Position numbers and translations under genes: made by a program. A stretch of DNA of 64,000 nucleotides from Planctomycetia bacterium (lineage in GTDB: Bacteria; Planctomycetota; Brocadiia; Brocadiales; Brocadiaceae), in the NCBI GenBank assembly GCA_015075005.1, contig JABTVC010000002.1, positions 1,508,975 to 1,572,974 on the forward strand, written 5' to 3'. Below, in pieces: positions 37,780 to 48,092 of this stretch (the stretch's first letter is position 1; every line of letters begins with the position of its first letter). The notes under the pieces are model-generated. The model had not been told where the DNA came from, ran no database searches, and saw nothing but the letters and a program-made list of their open reading frames with translations.

Positions 37780-38676
37780 TTAGTCCAGAGATTTCGCACA
37801 GCGGAAACCAATCGTGTCATTTTTGTAAGCAGGTTCATCGTAATCCCGGTTTGCGCAACGGATGTGGACAACACCAGACCCATTCCATGAACCGCCCCGC
37901 AAGACCTTGCAGGCGCTCAGCGCCTTGCCTGCAGCGGAGGGTTTTAATTCATAAATGGAAATGCCTACCTCTTCCGGTCTCCCAAAATAGGGATTCTCTT
38001 CCGCCAGGGCGGGTCCATGTGGATTTTTGTTCGGGGCATGGCGATAATACTGACTGTCGTACCAATCGGCCGTCCATTCCCACACATTTCCGGCCATATC
38101 AAAACATCCGTAAACACTTTGACCTAGTGGGTATTTCATAACAGGTGTGGGCTTTTCAATCTTGGCCTCAGCGCAGTTTAACCTCGTTTTATCAAACTCA
38201 TTGCCCCACGGGTATATCCTGCCATCGGTACCACGGGCTGCTTTTTCCCATTCTGCCTCTGTAGGCAGTCTCTTCCCTGCCCATGCAGCATATGCCTCTG
38301 CCTCATACCACGAAATGTTTGTAACAGGGGAGTCTGGTTCGCCATGAAAAACACCATCGGGATCGCTGCCTTCCAGGGGATTTGACTGCATGATATATTG
38401 CCATCCTGCATCAGACCACACGCCCCTTTTCGTATAACCGCCTGACTCGATGAATTGTCTGTATTGGACGTTGGTAACGGGGTATTTGTCAATGAGGTAG
38501 GCGCTTAAATAAACCTCCCTTTGTGGAATCTCATTTTCCAGACGTTCGACTTCAATGTTCCGGTCAAGTTCTAATAACCTGTCGATGTCTTGTTTTGTAC
38601 TCCCCATCAGAAATGGACCTTCAGCGACAAGAACCATATCCTCCGTATTGTACCGTTCATCTTTTCCGTTAATCAT
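37780..38676 (-). CDS. SUMF1/FGE-type formylglycine-generating-like protein
   Basis: A 298-residue protein with the FGE-sulfatase fold: FLMGS near the N-terminus, VTNVQYRQFIESGGY, PVTNISWYEAEAYAAWAGKRLPTEAEWEKAARG, DMAGNVWEWTADWY and VLRGGSWNGSG at the C-terminus. True FGE enzymes oxidise a sulfatase cysteine to formylglycine, but many family members have other roles. No sulfatase is in the window. No signal peptide is seen. Confidence 0.88.
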   Translation of the reverse strand: MINGKDERYNTEDMVLVAEGPFLMGSTKQDIDRLLELDRNIEVERLENEIPQREVYLSAYLIDKYPVTNVQYRQFIESGGYTKRGVWSDAGWQYIMQSNPLEGSDPDGVFHGEPDSPVTNISWYEAEAYAAWAGKRLPTEAEWEKAARGTDGRIYPWGNEFDKTRLNCAEAKIEKPTPVMKYPLGQSVYGCFDMAGNVWEWTADWYDSQYYRHAPNKNPHGPALAEENPYFGRPEEVGISIYELKPSAAGKALSACKVLRGGSWNGSGVVHIRCANRDYDEPAYKNDTIGFRCAKSLD

Positions 38677-38772
38677 ATCGCTAAAAGTTTATCATAGAAT
38701 CTTTGAATGTCAAAATAGTTTCTCTTATTTCCGATTGATTCGGGAAATAAAAATCAGTATCATTCCTGTACC

Positions 38773-40907
38773 ATGTATACAATACTGCAAAAATATTTTG
38801 GTTATACCAGTTTTTATCCGCTTCAGGAAGATATTATTAAGGAGGTACTGGGGCAAAGAGATGTCTTTGTCCTTATGCCTACAGGCGGTGGTAAGTCTTT
38901 GTGTTATCAGCTGCCTGCACTCCTCTTCGACGGAATCACAATTGTTATCTCTCCTTTAATAGCCTTAATGAAGGATCAGGTGGATGGATTGTTAGCCGAT
39001 GGTATTCCAGCAACGTTTATTAACAGTTCGTTGGGCTATGGTGAAATTGATGCCAGAAGACAGAGTTTGTCAGACGGGGAAATAAAGATACTGTATATTG
39101 CACCTGAACGGTTGGTCATGCCTGAGTTTTTACAATTTTTACAGGGCTTAAAGGTGTCTCTGCTTGCTATTGACGAATCGCATTGTATTTCCGAATGGGG
39201 GCACGATTTCAGGCCTGAATACCGGCAGTTGCGGTTGTTAAAAAAGAAATTCCCGAAGGTTCCCATTATGGCCTTAACGGCCACCGCCACCCCTGTTGTC
39301 CAGAAAGATATTATTACCCAGCTGGAGTTATCAGATTGCAAGGTTTTCAAGGCGAGTTTTAACCGGAAAAACCTGTACTACCAGATTAAATCCAAGGACA
39401 ATCCATACCAGCAAATACTCCAATACCTGGAAGTCAGAAAGAAAGATTCAGGGATTATCTATTGCCAAAGCCGTAAAACCGTGGAAAGCCTTGCATCAAG
39501 CCTGCAAACGTCCGGATACCGGGCATTGCCATACCATGCAGGCCTGACGGCTGAAGTCAGAACGGAGAACCAGGAACGGTTCATCCGTGATGACGTCGAG
39601 ATTATCGTGGCAACGATTGCATTTGGTATGGGTATCGACAAACCAAATGTGCGGCATGTGATCCATTATGATTTGCCGAAGAGCATTGAGGGGTATTATC
39701 AGGAAACAGGGCGTGCAGGAAGGGATGGATTGAAAAGCGACTTTGCATCCTCTTCTTTAGTTATGCCGATAAATTCAAGATAGAATATTTTATTAATCAA
39801 AAGGAAGATGAAAATGAAAGACAGGTCGCATATAAGCAGCTGAGGGAGATGACAAATTATTGCGAAAGCAACATGTGCAGGCGGAGGTTGTTGCTGGCTT
39901 ATTTTGGCGAGAGATTCGACGAACCTGCATGCGGCTGCTGTGATGCCTGTTTAGAACCAAAGGAACAATTTGATGGAACGATTGCCGCACAAAAAATATT
40001 ATCCTGTGTTTACAGGACGGGCGAACGGTTTGGTATCAATTATGTCGTTGATGTCTTGTTGGGCTCCCGGAATCAAAAGATAATGCAAAACTGTCATGAT
40101 ACAATCAAGACATTTGGTGCAGGAAAAGAGCACTCTAAGTCACAATGGCAGTCATTTATCCGTGAGTTAATACAATTAGGGTTTCTGAACCTGGAGGCAG
40201 GCAAGTATCCGGTCTTAAAGTTAAACGAAAAGAGCCGGACTATCTTATTTCGCAATGAGAAGGTGTTTTTAACAAAACCCGCGGAAAAACTCCCTATTCA
40301 GAAGGTCGAAGCAGACGAAGACCACGACCGCACGTTGTTTGAGCGTTTGAGAACACTAAGAAAAACGCTGGCTGATCGGGAAGGAGTGCCTCCCTATGTT
40401 ATTTTCCACGATACCAGCCTGAAGGAAATGTCTATGTATTATCCCCACAACGTAGCTGATTTACGCGCAATAAGCGGTGTTGGTGAACGGAAATTAAGGA
40501 GATATGGAGATGCTTTTTTACAGGAGATTATCGATTACTGCAAACAATATCATATCAAGCCAAAACAAATCGTTCATAAACCTTTTGAGTCTTCTGTAAA
40601 GCGGGAGAAATCTTTAACAATTCAAACAACCTTAGAAATGTACCGTCGGAATTTCACCATTCGTGAAATTGCACAAAAGAGGGGACTGGCAGTATCCACC
40701 ATCGCCTCTCATCTGGAAAAACTTATTCTGGATGGCGCAGACATTTCCGTAGATCGTATTGTTGACGCTAAAAAACAACAGCACCTCAAACAGGTATTCA
40801 AAGAAATAGGTACTGATGCGCTAAGTCCGGTAAAGGAGAAACTGGGCGAGGATTATTCCTACGAGGAGATAAGGCTCGTCAGGGCAAAGATGATGGTAGA
40901 AAGGTAA
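38773..40907 (+). pseudogene. recQ: ATP-dependent DNA helicase RecQ, one frameshift
   Basis: RecQ unwinds DNA in recombination and repair. The first part (to about 39745) has the helicase core: Walker A TGGGKS, DESHCISEWGHDF and GRAGRDGL. The frame then slips: the expected LCILFFSYADKFKIEYFINQKEDENERQ is read in another phase, and the second part (39849-40907) gives the zinc-binding RECRQ region (NYCESN-MCRRRLLLAYFGE, CGCCDAC), an HRDC domain (residues about 180-245) and a C-terminal helix-turn-helix. A single missing base near 39741 explains all. The rest is in good order, so a sequencing error or a recent mutation is likely. Confidence 0.85.
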
Positions 40908-41130
40908 GAAGGAAAGGTGAATATACTGCATAGGCAAAGGGTAATTGTTTTACAGGCTGCCTGAGAATATGATCAATAAATAAGAACAAAAGACAAAGGA
41001 AATTGTGGGTAAATTAAAATAAGATCATAAACAAATCAGGAAAAGTTTCAGTGCGGTAACAAAGACCTCACTGCAGATAAGCGAACAAAGGAAAACACAA
41101 AGAAGATTTAAGAAAGAGACCGATCAGATT

Positions 41131-41400
41131 TTATATTCTATTTTCAAGGGTGACCCTAATCCCTTCCGCAAAATCGGATATCGATATCTTGGGTACTACC
41201 ATAACAAGCAGATGAACATGGTCCATTTGCACATTTAACTCCACAACTTCACAGCCTTTTTGTTCAGAAAATGCTCTGATACACTTACTTACTTCTTCAG
41301 CTACTTGACCGGTAAGTATCCTGAAACGATATTTTGGTGTCCAAAGAATATGATATTGACAATGCCATATCGTATGCGATAATTTGCGAAATCGACTCAT
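41131..41400 (-). pseudogene. tnpA: IS200/IS605 TnpA fragment
   Basis: The first 75 or so residues (RFRKLSHTIWHCQYHILWTPKYRFRIL, then NVQMDHVHLLVMVVPKISISDFA) are a Y1 transposase with the His-x-His motif (HVH). The C-terminal part with the catalytic tyrosine is missing and replaced by unrelated residues before the stop, so it is dead. A hairpin of the kind found at the ends of these elements is 88 bases upstream. Confidence 0.85.
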
Positions 41401-41487
41401 TTGTTACTCCTTTGTTGATGTTGTGGGGACAACTCAACTTAGATTGTAACAATGAGTCGTTTTACTGGCAAAGCCTTTGAACTCTGA

Positions 41488-41511
41488 CCACGCCCACAGG
41501 GCGTGGTTTTT
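41488..41511 (-). mobile_element. IS200/IS605 end-type hairpin
   Basis: CCACGCCC and GGGCGTGG with a 3-base loop, followed by a T-run. This is the sub-terminal hairpin that IS200/IS605 transposases bind. It marks the upstream end of the broken element at 41131-41400 and may also act as a terminator. Confidence 0.6.
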
Positions 41512-41599
41512 CACATTATTAATAAAGCATGATTTTATTGCTTTCCATCTTTAATTTATTATAGTATTCTGACGATTTATAGAATAAAGACAAAAATAA

Positions 41600-43933
41600 A
41601 TGTTGGGGTTCCAAGAGAATATTGATGTCAGAAGACAGAAAAATTTAATTGGAAGTCTGATTGTGAAATCTAAGATTTCAAAATTTTACGCTCAACTGTG
41701 GCAGTGGTTATATCAGGCGCAATATCGTGTTTCGGGTTGGCAGCCGTACCATATACAACTTACTGCCGCCGCAATGTTGTTAATATTTATTGCTGCCAGT
41801 TTCTGGGTTTCCCCCCAATTACAAGACGCTCTTAGTCCATACTTCTCGAATCAGACTCAAAACAATCTCTCTAACCTACGCTCATTACTTCTTAATGTTG
41901 GAAGTGCGATGATTGGTGCATCAGCTATTGCTTTCTCGCTCGTGGTGTTTGCAATGCAGGTAAACGTTGAACGTATGCCGCATGGGTTATTCAGAAGGTT
42001 TAGTACAGATTTTCGTGTCATTGCTTCGTTTGCAGGAACTTTCCTAATTGCGATTGCCATAGCATGTTCCTCGTTAATCCCCGATGCGTCATGGGCTGCA
42101 ATTGCAGTGATTGGTGCCACATGGGGGGTAATCCTTGTTTTCATTCTATTTTTGAATGCTTATCGTAGAGCGTTAGTTCTCATAAACCCTTTGCAGCAAT
42201 TAAAATTAATCGTCAACGATGCCTGTAGAAACTTACAGTCATGGATAAAACGGACAAGGCGAATAACACCTTTACTTAAGGGAATCGAGCCAGAGGAACC
42301 TACTGAAGGCAATTCACGACGCAGTACCCATGACATGGCTCGAATCACATATTTGAGCCTTCATCCGCACTGGACTGTCCAGGCTCAATTGGCAATTTCA
42401 CATGCAATGTCATATGCACTAAGGTTTGCAGAACAAGGCGACCATGAAGTTTCATATGAGGCACTAAAATCAGTCGTAGCCATAAATCATTCTTATGTTA
42501 AAGCAAAAGGGAAGACGTTTTTTGCACAAGTTTTTATGGTCGATAACCCTTTAGTTAACGATGGATTCATCAACAACACATTGGAACTTCTTCGACAACA
42601 CCTTCGCTCTGGCATAACTCGTGGAGATGAACAGCATATAGAACAAACTCTTCAAGCCATGGAGATGCTGGTTGGCGTCTATGTACAAATTGATTACTCG
42701 AATGAAAATGCCACCAAGACTCACGCCCTACTTGCAGCCGGATATCTGTCAGAGGGTGTTAAATCTGTTGTCCTTCATGACATGCCCGATGTATTGATGG
42801 AAGGTGTACGATTGATGGGTAAATCAGCCCATCTTTTACTTTCATGCGACGAACCGAATAGTGTAGTTGCAACAGCAGAAAACATCGCATTGTTGGCTTG
42901 TACTGGATGTGCCAACGAGAAGTATAGACCTGTTACCCTGACCGCTTTTGAACAACTTGCCAAGCTAACCTTCGATCTCATCCGAACCTCATCACATTAC
43001 ATTCATTACGCAATCAAGCAGCTCAGAGAGGACATTACCATGGTTGTTAAGCTCTTCCTGAAAGTGCCTGACACACCTCTACAGAGAATACATAGTACAT
43101 TTTTGGCCCCCTATTTTTCTGTGACCGCAACACAGGCATTCCTTGCATGGCAAAGAGAACTTATCAATGCTCTTTCGGACGCAAAACAGGATGATGACGC
43201 AGCAAAAAAAATAGTGAGTAATTTTGCTTGTTGGTCAAAACAATTGTACATTTCGCAAAAGGAGTTGCTTTTATTAGCAGTTGAAAAGAGGTCTGGTTTT
43301 ACTTTTGACATTATTCACTGGATTGCCTCAGTGACCAAGATGTTGCTGGCGCTGTCAAATGCACAAGTATGCGATGACCACATACGTGACGAACTTTGGA
43401 AAGATGCACTTTGGCTGATTTATGTGATTGACTGGATTCCTGGTGACGAGGAGACAGTAAAATTTATTGAAAGTTACCAGCCAGTGACGGTTCTTTTTGA
43501 AGCAGCAATGGATGCCCATTCGCGAGAATGTCCTGATATGGCGGTAGAAATCCAGAAGATAGTTGTTAATTGGGCTTTTAAAGCCGGGAAATTTCAGACA
43601 GGATGGGCAACTTTGGAGCAATCAATATATGCCCTTGTTACTCTGGTATTAACAAAAGGTGGCCAACAGCACTTTGATGTCTTAAAGCAACAGTTAACAA
43701 CCCGTTTTTCTCAAGAACCTGCAATAAGTCAAGAAATCAGAGACTGCACGGCTCGTGACATTCGCAGAAAGTCAGAAACGCTATACAATCTGAAGTTTGA
43801 AACTCGTTCGGTCGAATATCAAATGAACCGATTAGATCAAAACATGTTGAGAGATAGCCTTGTGGAAATAGCTAACATTTTATCTCCTGGAACATCAAAC
43901 GAACCAGGAGGAAAAGAGAGGGTCGCCCATTGA
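41600..43933 (+). CDS. Large membrane protein, DUF2254-like N-terminus
   Basis: A 777-residue protein that I cannot assign with certainty. Four hydrophobic segments lie in the first 190 residues (about 52-70, 92-118, 138-157 and 162-186). The stretch NVGSAMIGASAIAFSLVVFAMQVNVERMPHGLFRRF resembles the membrane core of DUF2254 proteins. The remaining 580 residues are soluble and helical, without a catalytic motif I recognise. It stands alone next to an IS remnant. The start is uncertain. Confidence 0.55.
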   Translation: MLGFQENIDVRRQKNLIGSLIVKSKISKFYAQLWQWLYQAQYRVSGWQPYHIQLTAAAMLLIFIAASFWVSPQLQDALSPYFSNQTQNNLSNLRSLLLNVGSAMIGASAIAFSLVVFAMQVNVERMPHGLFRRFSTDFRVIASFAGTFLIAIAIACSSLIPDASWAAIAVIGATWGVILVFILFLNAYRRALVLINPLQQLKLIVNDACRNLQSWIKRTRRITPLLKGIEPEEPTEGNSRRSTHDMARITYLSLHPHWTVQAQLAISHAMSYALRFAEQGDHEVSYEALKSVVAINHSYVKAKGKTFFAQVFMVDNPLVNDGFINNTLELLRQHLRSGITRGDEQHIEQTLQAMEMLVGVYVQIDYSNENATKTHALLAAGYLSEGVKSVVLHDMPDVLMEGVRLMGKSAHLLLSCDEPNSVVATAENIALLACTGCANEKYRPVTLTAFEQLAKLTFDLIRTSSHYIHYAIKQLREDITMVVKLFLKVPDTPLQRIHSTFLAPYFSVTATQAFLAWQRELINALSDAKQDDDAAKKIVSNFACWSKQLYISQKELLLLAVEKRSGFTFDIIHWIASVTKMLLALSNAQVCDDHIRDELWKDALWLIYVIDWIPGDEETVKFIESYQPVTVLFEAAMDAHSRECPDMAVEIQKIVVNWAFKAGKFQTGWATLEQSIYALVTLVLTKGGQQHFDVLKQQLTTRFSQEPAISQEIRDCTARDIRRKSETLYNLKFETRSVEYQMNRLDQNMLRDSLVEIANILSPGTSNEPGGKERVAH

Positions 43934-44022
43934 TTTGTGATTATTGTAAAACACCAATCAAGGACGACCCCCATAATCCAACCAGCGCTTTGATTATCTG
44001 CGGCCTGTATGGGCTCTAAATC

Positions 44023-44239
44023 CTATAGAATAATTACCTCGATTCCTTCCATATCCCTGAAGTGTCTTTTATCAAAGGTGTATATGGTCTTAACACCTTG
44101 TTCTTTTGCAAATTCTATAATCCATGCATCTATAAAATCTATATTCTTACTCCTGTAAAGTCTTAAAGCAGAAATTATCGTTGATCAGATATCGAACAAG
44201 CAAATTGGTATCTATAACAACCTGTTTACTGCCTTCCAC
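44023..44239 (-). pseudogene. PIN-domain toxin with internal deletion
   Basis: The N-terminus (GSKQVVIDTNLLVRYL, with the first active-site Asp) joins after about 25 residues to the C-terminus (KNIDFIDAWIIEFAKEQGVKTIYTFDKRHF) in another frame. About 60 residues from the middle of a normal 130-residue PIN toxin are missing. The start is a GTG at 44239 that overlaps the end of the antitoxin gene. Such toxins cut RNA. This copy should be inactive. Confidence 0.75.
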
Positions 44240-44489
44240 CCTGAACAACTCTCTTTCCCACATACTTTTTAGTTTTTTTTCTTATCTCGTCGTAGTTTTC
44301 TTTCGTATTTATATTTTTTAACAAACCTTTAAAATCACGAAGGGTTCTGGCTGGCTTGATTACAATTTTATCGTTTTCCTTTTCAAAGATAACAACATTT
44401 CCTTCCTGCACATTTAAAAGTTTCCTCACTTCCTTTGGTAAAGTAATTTGACCTTTCGAGGTGATTTTTGATGTCAGCTTCATAATCGT
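44226..44489 (-). CDS. AbrB/MazE-type antitoxin
   Basis: The SpoVT-AbrB swapped-hairpin domain is clear (MKLTSKITSKGQITLPKEVRKLL, NVVIFEKENDKIVIKP), with a C-terminal tail that in this class wraps the PIN toxin. About 85-90 residues. In-frame ATGs at about 44489 and 44483 both fit, and a longer frame from 44552 lacks support. It overlaps the broken PIN gene, so it is the surviving half of a toxin-antitoxin pair. Confidence 0.82.
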   Translation of the reverse strand, partial: TIMKLTSKITSKGQITLPKEVRKLLNVQEGNVVIFEKENDKIVIKPARTLRDFKGLLKNINTKENYDEIRKKTKKYVGKRVVQGGRQ

Positions 44490-44751
44490 CATTCCCTTTA
44501 CTAAAATATTTGTCCTTACAAAGATAGTAATACCGACAGATATATTATTCAAGGAATTTTATTGTGGCAACCGCACGAGTCATAAACAACATTTGGGTCA
44601 TTAGTAATATCGGGATCGCCTTGACTTGTGATTATTGGAATCAAAAGACAAATCACACATTCGTGGGGTTACCCATCCGGTTCAAGGCTTTCTTTGGAGT
44701 TATCTTATGCGAGCAATTCCTTTGCCCCCGGCAAGTATCTGCCCCGGAAAA

Positions 44752-45591
44752 TTATTCAGCCGATCGAAGGAAAATGTTCTCGTGGGTGTCATTGATTAAT
44801 TTATTCCTTCCTGCCCATGCAAAAAGTGTTGTAACAGCCTTCTTTCCGATGTCACCCAAATCAATACTATAGGTATTAACGTATAATTGAATATGCTGAC
44901 TCCGAACGCTTTCCTCCATTTCCTGTGCATAGCGCCTGACAAACTCTCCTGAAGACGCAGGATTGGCATATGCAAATTCAACGCTTTTTCTCAAGAGACG
45001 ATTAACTTTTCGTGCAATTTCAGCAGGGATGTTTCTTTTTATTGCAATCCCACCCAAAGGGATGGGTAGCCTTGTTTGTGATTCCCAGTATTCCCCTAAA
45101 TCCATGATTTTAATCAGCCCCTTATCCTGATAGGTAAATCGATTTTCATGGATAATGACGCCGGCATCCACTTTGTTTTGTATGATTGCATGTTCTATAT
45201 CAGAGAAAAGCATTTCCACTTTGTTTGTTGCCGTGGGGAATGCCAGACTTAGCAGGAAATTTGCAGTGGTATACTTCCCTGGGATTGCAATGGTAAGGCG
45301 TTCATCTATCTGTTTTTGATTTCCAGGTTTTGCTATGAATAATGGCCCGCAATTATTACCCAGAGCGCTACCGGCATGTAATAACACATACTCGTTTATC
45401 ACATGAGCATATGCATAATAACTGAGTTTTGTGACGTCTAATGCATGCTGAAGGGCGAGTTTATTCAAATTTTCCACATCAGTAATGACTAATTCAAACG
45501 ACATGTCTTCCCTGTCGATTTTATTATTCACCAGTGCATCAAAGATAAAGGTGTCGTTAGGGCATGGCGAAATACCGAGAGTTAGCTTCAT
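44752..45591 (-). CDS. mqnD: 1,4-dihydroxy-6-naphthoate synthase
   Basis: MqnD converts cyclic dehypoxanthine futalosine to 1,4-dihydroxy-6-naphthoate in the futalosine pathway of menaquinone synthesis. The 279-residue product has the expected start LTLGISPCPNDTFIFDAL and the conserved DVTKLSYYAYAHV and CGPLFI segments. It is followed upstream by mqnB on the same strand with a 45-base gap, so the pathway genes are together. Confidence 0.93.
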   Translation of the reverse strand: MKLTLGISPCPNDTFIFDALVNNKIDREDMSFELVITDVENLNKLALQHALDVTKLSYYAYAHVINEYVLLHAGSALGNNCGPLFIAKPGNQKQIDERLTIAIPGKYTTANFLLSLAFPTATNKVEMLFSDIEHAIIQNKVDAGVIIHENRFTYQDKGLIKIMDLGEYWESQTRLPIPLGGIAIKRNIPAEIARKVNRLLRKSVEFAYANPASSGEFVRRYAQEMEESVRSQHIQLYVNTYSIDLGDIGKKAVTTLFAWAGRNKLINDTHENIFLRSAE

Positions 45592-45636
45592 AAGTTATGG
45601 CATTATCGTTTGGAAGAGGAGAAAGAAATGTGGCAT

Positions 45637-46338
45637 TCAGACGCTGATGTGCTGTGGCAACTGTTGAATAATTTCCAATGCAATGCTGTTTAAATTTTTC
45701 ATAGCTAAAGGGATGTTCCATGTGTCTTTATTTCTGTCTTCTATATAATTTGAAATAGCACGGATTTGAAGACAGGGAACTTTTTCCATCAAACAACTAT
45801 AGAAAAATGCCGCCCCTTCCATGCTTTCAACATCAGGATGATATTTTTGAATGACGCTATCGATGCTGTGTTGATAGCCGTGAACTTTATTGACGCTAAT
45901 GCCTTTTACCCTTTTTAAATCAGATACCCCATAATCCACATCATAAGTATTATGGAGTAATTTACCATCATTGTAGGGGAATTGGCTGGGATTTAACAAT
46001 TGCAACTCTATAACATCGAGAAAATTTTCTCCATCTTCAGCCCCTAAATCTGCAACGCGTTCTTCCACTACCCGTACTACCTCGCCAAGAGAAATGTTTT
46101 TACTGAAACTGCCGGCAATCCCAAAATTTAATGCTATGTCATAGGTATTATTTGCCAAAGCCTTTCCCATGAAATACGCCGTATGCATTAATCCTACTCC
46201 GGTAATTACTACATCGATATCTGTCTGGTGATAGTGAATCGTTCTTCGTGAAAATTCTTCATTGCCACCATGTCCGGTTATTGATGATACGAGGGATTTT
46301 ATTTCAGGGTATGTTGCCGCCACAATAAGTATCTTCAT
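45637..46338 (-). CDS. mqnB: Futalosine hydrolase
   Basis: MqnB removes hypoxanthine (or adenine) from futalosine to give dehypoxanthine futalosine. The 233-residue product has the nucleoside phosphorylase fold with NFGIAGSFSKNISLGEVV and DVESMEGAAFFYSCL, the family's purine and ribose site motifs. It lies directly before mqnD in an operon. Together they indicate that this organism makes menaquinone by the futalosine route. Confidence 0.92.
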   Translation of the reverse strand: MKILIVAATYPEIKSLVSSITGHGGNEEFSRRTIHYHQTDIDVVITGVGLMHTAYFMGKALANNTYDIALNFGIAGSFSKNISLGEVVRVVEERVADLGAEDGENFLDVIELQLLNPSQFPYNDGKLLHNTYDVDYGVSDLKRVKGISVNKVHGYQHSIDSVIQKYHPDVESMEGAAFFYSCLMEKVPCLQIRAISNYIEDRNKDTWNIPLAMKNLNSIALEIIQQLPQHISV

Positions 46339-46349
46339 AACCTCATTCC

Positions 46350-47450
46350 TTAATCCCCTTTATTGACAATCAACGGCGCTGTGGCGGGCTTCTGGCTTGC
46401 CACGTCCCAGAGTATAATAGAGGCATCTTCACTGCCCGAGGCTAACAATCTGCCGTCCGGGCTAAAAGCAATGCCCTCCACCGACTCCGTATGGCCACGT
46501 AAGGGTTCACCGATAGGGTTTCGGTCTCTTATATTCCACAAGATAACAGTCTTGTCCATGCTGCATGAGGCCAGCGTCTTACCATCCGGACTAAATACAA
46601 CGCCCTCTACAGCACCTTTATGGCCAATTAAGGGTTTACCAACTGGTTTTCTTCCTGCCACATCCCACAGGATGATCGTTCCGTCATCACTGCCTGATGC
46701 TACCACCTTGTCATCGGGGCTAAAGGCAACGCTCTCCACCCACATTTTATGACCGGTTAGCGCCTCACCAATTTGTTTCATCGTTTCAATATCCCACAGA
46801 ATAACATTTCCATCCACACCGCACGAGGCTAACATCCTGCCGTTCTGACTAAAAGCCACTCCCTTCACTGGCTCATTGTGTCCATAGAGCGGTGTACCAA
46901 TCGGTTTCATGCCCGCCACGTCCCATAGAATGATGCGCCCATCTGCACCGCATGAGGCCAATATTCTGCCATCGGGGCTAAAAGAGACACATTCCGCCCA
47001 CCCTTCGTGTCCATTCATAGGCTCACCCATAGTCTTCAGGTTCGCCATATCCCACAGGATGACGGTACCATCTGCGCCTCCCGATGCCAGTATCTTCCCA
47101 TCCGGACTGAATACGACGCTCCAAACTACCCCATGATGACCAACAAGGGGTTCGCCAAGCGTCTTCATGCTCGTTAAATCCCATAGTACAATACCGTGAT
47201 CATTACCCGAGGCCAGTATCCTGGCATCTGGACTGAAGGCAACGCTGTTCACTGCCTTTTCGTGGCAGGTCCAGGGTTCATCAATACTATTTTTCTCGGT
47301 CTGCATTGAATCCGGTGGAGTTATGTCCCATTCGTTTGAGGCAACGCATCTGCTGATAATCAAACTAAGACAGATCAATGCTGCTCCAAAAAGCAGAGGA
47401 ACCAAACGCCTTGCACCGGCAGCGCCATTTTGCACTTTCCGTGGTATCAT
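46350..47450 (-). CDS. WD40-repeat protein, membrane-anchored
   Basis: A 366-residue protein with an N-terminal hydrophobic segment (about residues 18-38) and seven WD40 repeats of high similarity (each FSPDGRxLASGSxDGTxILWDV), which would close a seven-bladed propeller outside the cytoplasm. Such propellers are protein-interaction platforms. The high internal similarity suggests recent repeat expansion or gene conversion. It starts just 11 bases before mqnB, but no functional link is known. Confidence 0.88.
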   Translation of the reverse strand: MIPRKVQNGAAGARRLVPLLFGAALICLSLIISRCVASNEWDITPPDSMQTEKNSIDEPWTCHEKAVNSVAFSPDARILASGNDHGIVLWDLTSMKTLGEPLVGHHGVVWSVVFSPDGKILASGGADGTVILWDMANLKTMGEPMNGHEGWAECVSFSPDGRILASCGADGRIILWDVAGMKPIGTPLYGHNEPVKGVAFSQNGRMLASCGVDGNVILWDIETMKQIGEALTGHKMWVESVAFSPDDKVVASGSDDGTIILWDVAGRKPVGKPLIGHKGAVEGVVFSPDGKTLASCSMDKTVILWNIRDRNPIGEPLRGHTESVEGIAFSPDGRLLASGSEDASIILWDVASQKPATAPLIVNKGD

Positions 47451-47739
47451 CTCTTCTCCTTCTGTTGTTCATACAAAGTGTTCATACAAAGTATTATGAG
47501 GCATATCAAACGGGTAAAATGACTCCATAATCGATTTTATTCATTGCGTAAAGGCATTGCCCTTTTACAGGCATTACTTTATCATGCCCCGCTTTATTTG
47601 TCAATAAATCAGGCTTGACCCCCAGGGTGTTATTTTCTTGCTTGAAATTGCAGCGCTTCTCATATAGGATAAATTTATTGAAAAGTGGCGTTTTGTCTGC
47701 AAGTATTTCTCAAAAGTTAACCATGAAGGAGGGGGTAGC

Positions 47740-48048
47740 ATGATTGCCGAGATTAGTGTGATCCCTATTGGGAAAGGGGTAGACCTGGCTGGTTATGTTG
47801 CCGGGGTTGTCAAAATCATCGATGAGAGTGGTTTGGATTATAAGCTCCATGCCATGGGTACTGTTGTGGAAGGTGATGGTGATCGGGTCTTTGATCTGAT
47901 TAAGAAATGTCATAATAAGATGCTGGAGCTATCAGAGAGGGTATATACTACGGTAAAGATAGATGAAAGGAAGGACATCAAAGGTAAGATGCTCGCACAT
48001 AAAGTGCAGGCTGTGGAGAAGGAACTAGGAAAGAACTTGAAAAAATAA
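47740..48048 (+). CDS. MTH1187/YkoF-family (DUF77) protein
   Basis: A 102-residue protein with the family start MIAEISVIPIGKG and YKLHAMGTVVEGDGDRVFDLIKKCH. The fold is a ferredoxin-like tetramer and several members bind thiamine or its parts. It has a GGAGG ribosome site. It stands alone, so the ligand is not indicated by the context, although thiL is 5.5 kb away. Confidence 0.88.
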   Translation: MIAEISVIPIGKGVDLAGYVAGVVKIIDESGLDYKLHAMGTVVEGDGDRVFDLIKKCHNKMLELSERVYTTVKIDERKDIKGKMLAHKVQAVEKELGKNLKK

Positions 48049-48092
48049 GGCTATAATAAATAGCTTAAGAGCTTTTTTATGAGGGAGTTAAA

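Noticed and set aside
38773..40907. Programmed frameshifting in recQ
   Set aside because: No slippery heptamer or following structure was seen, and the family is not known to use it. A missing base is simpler.
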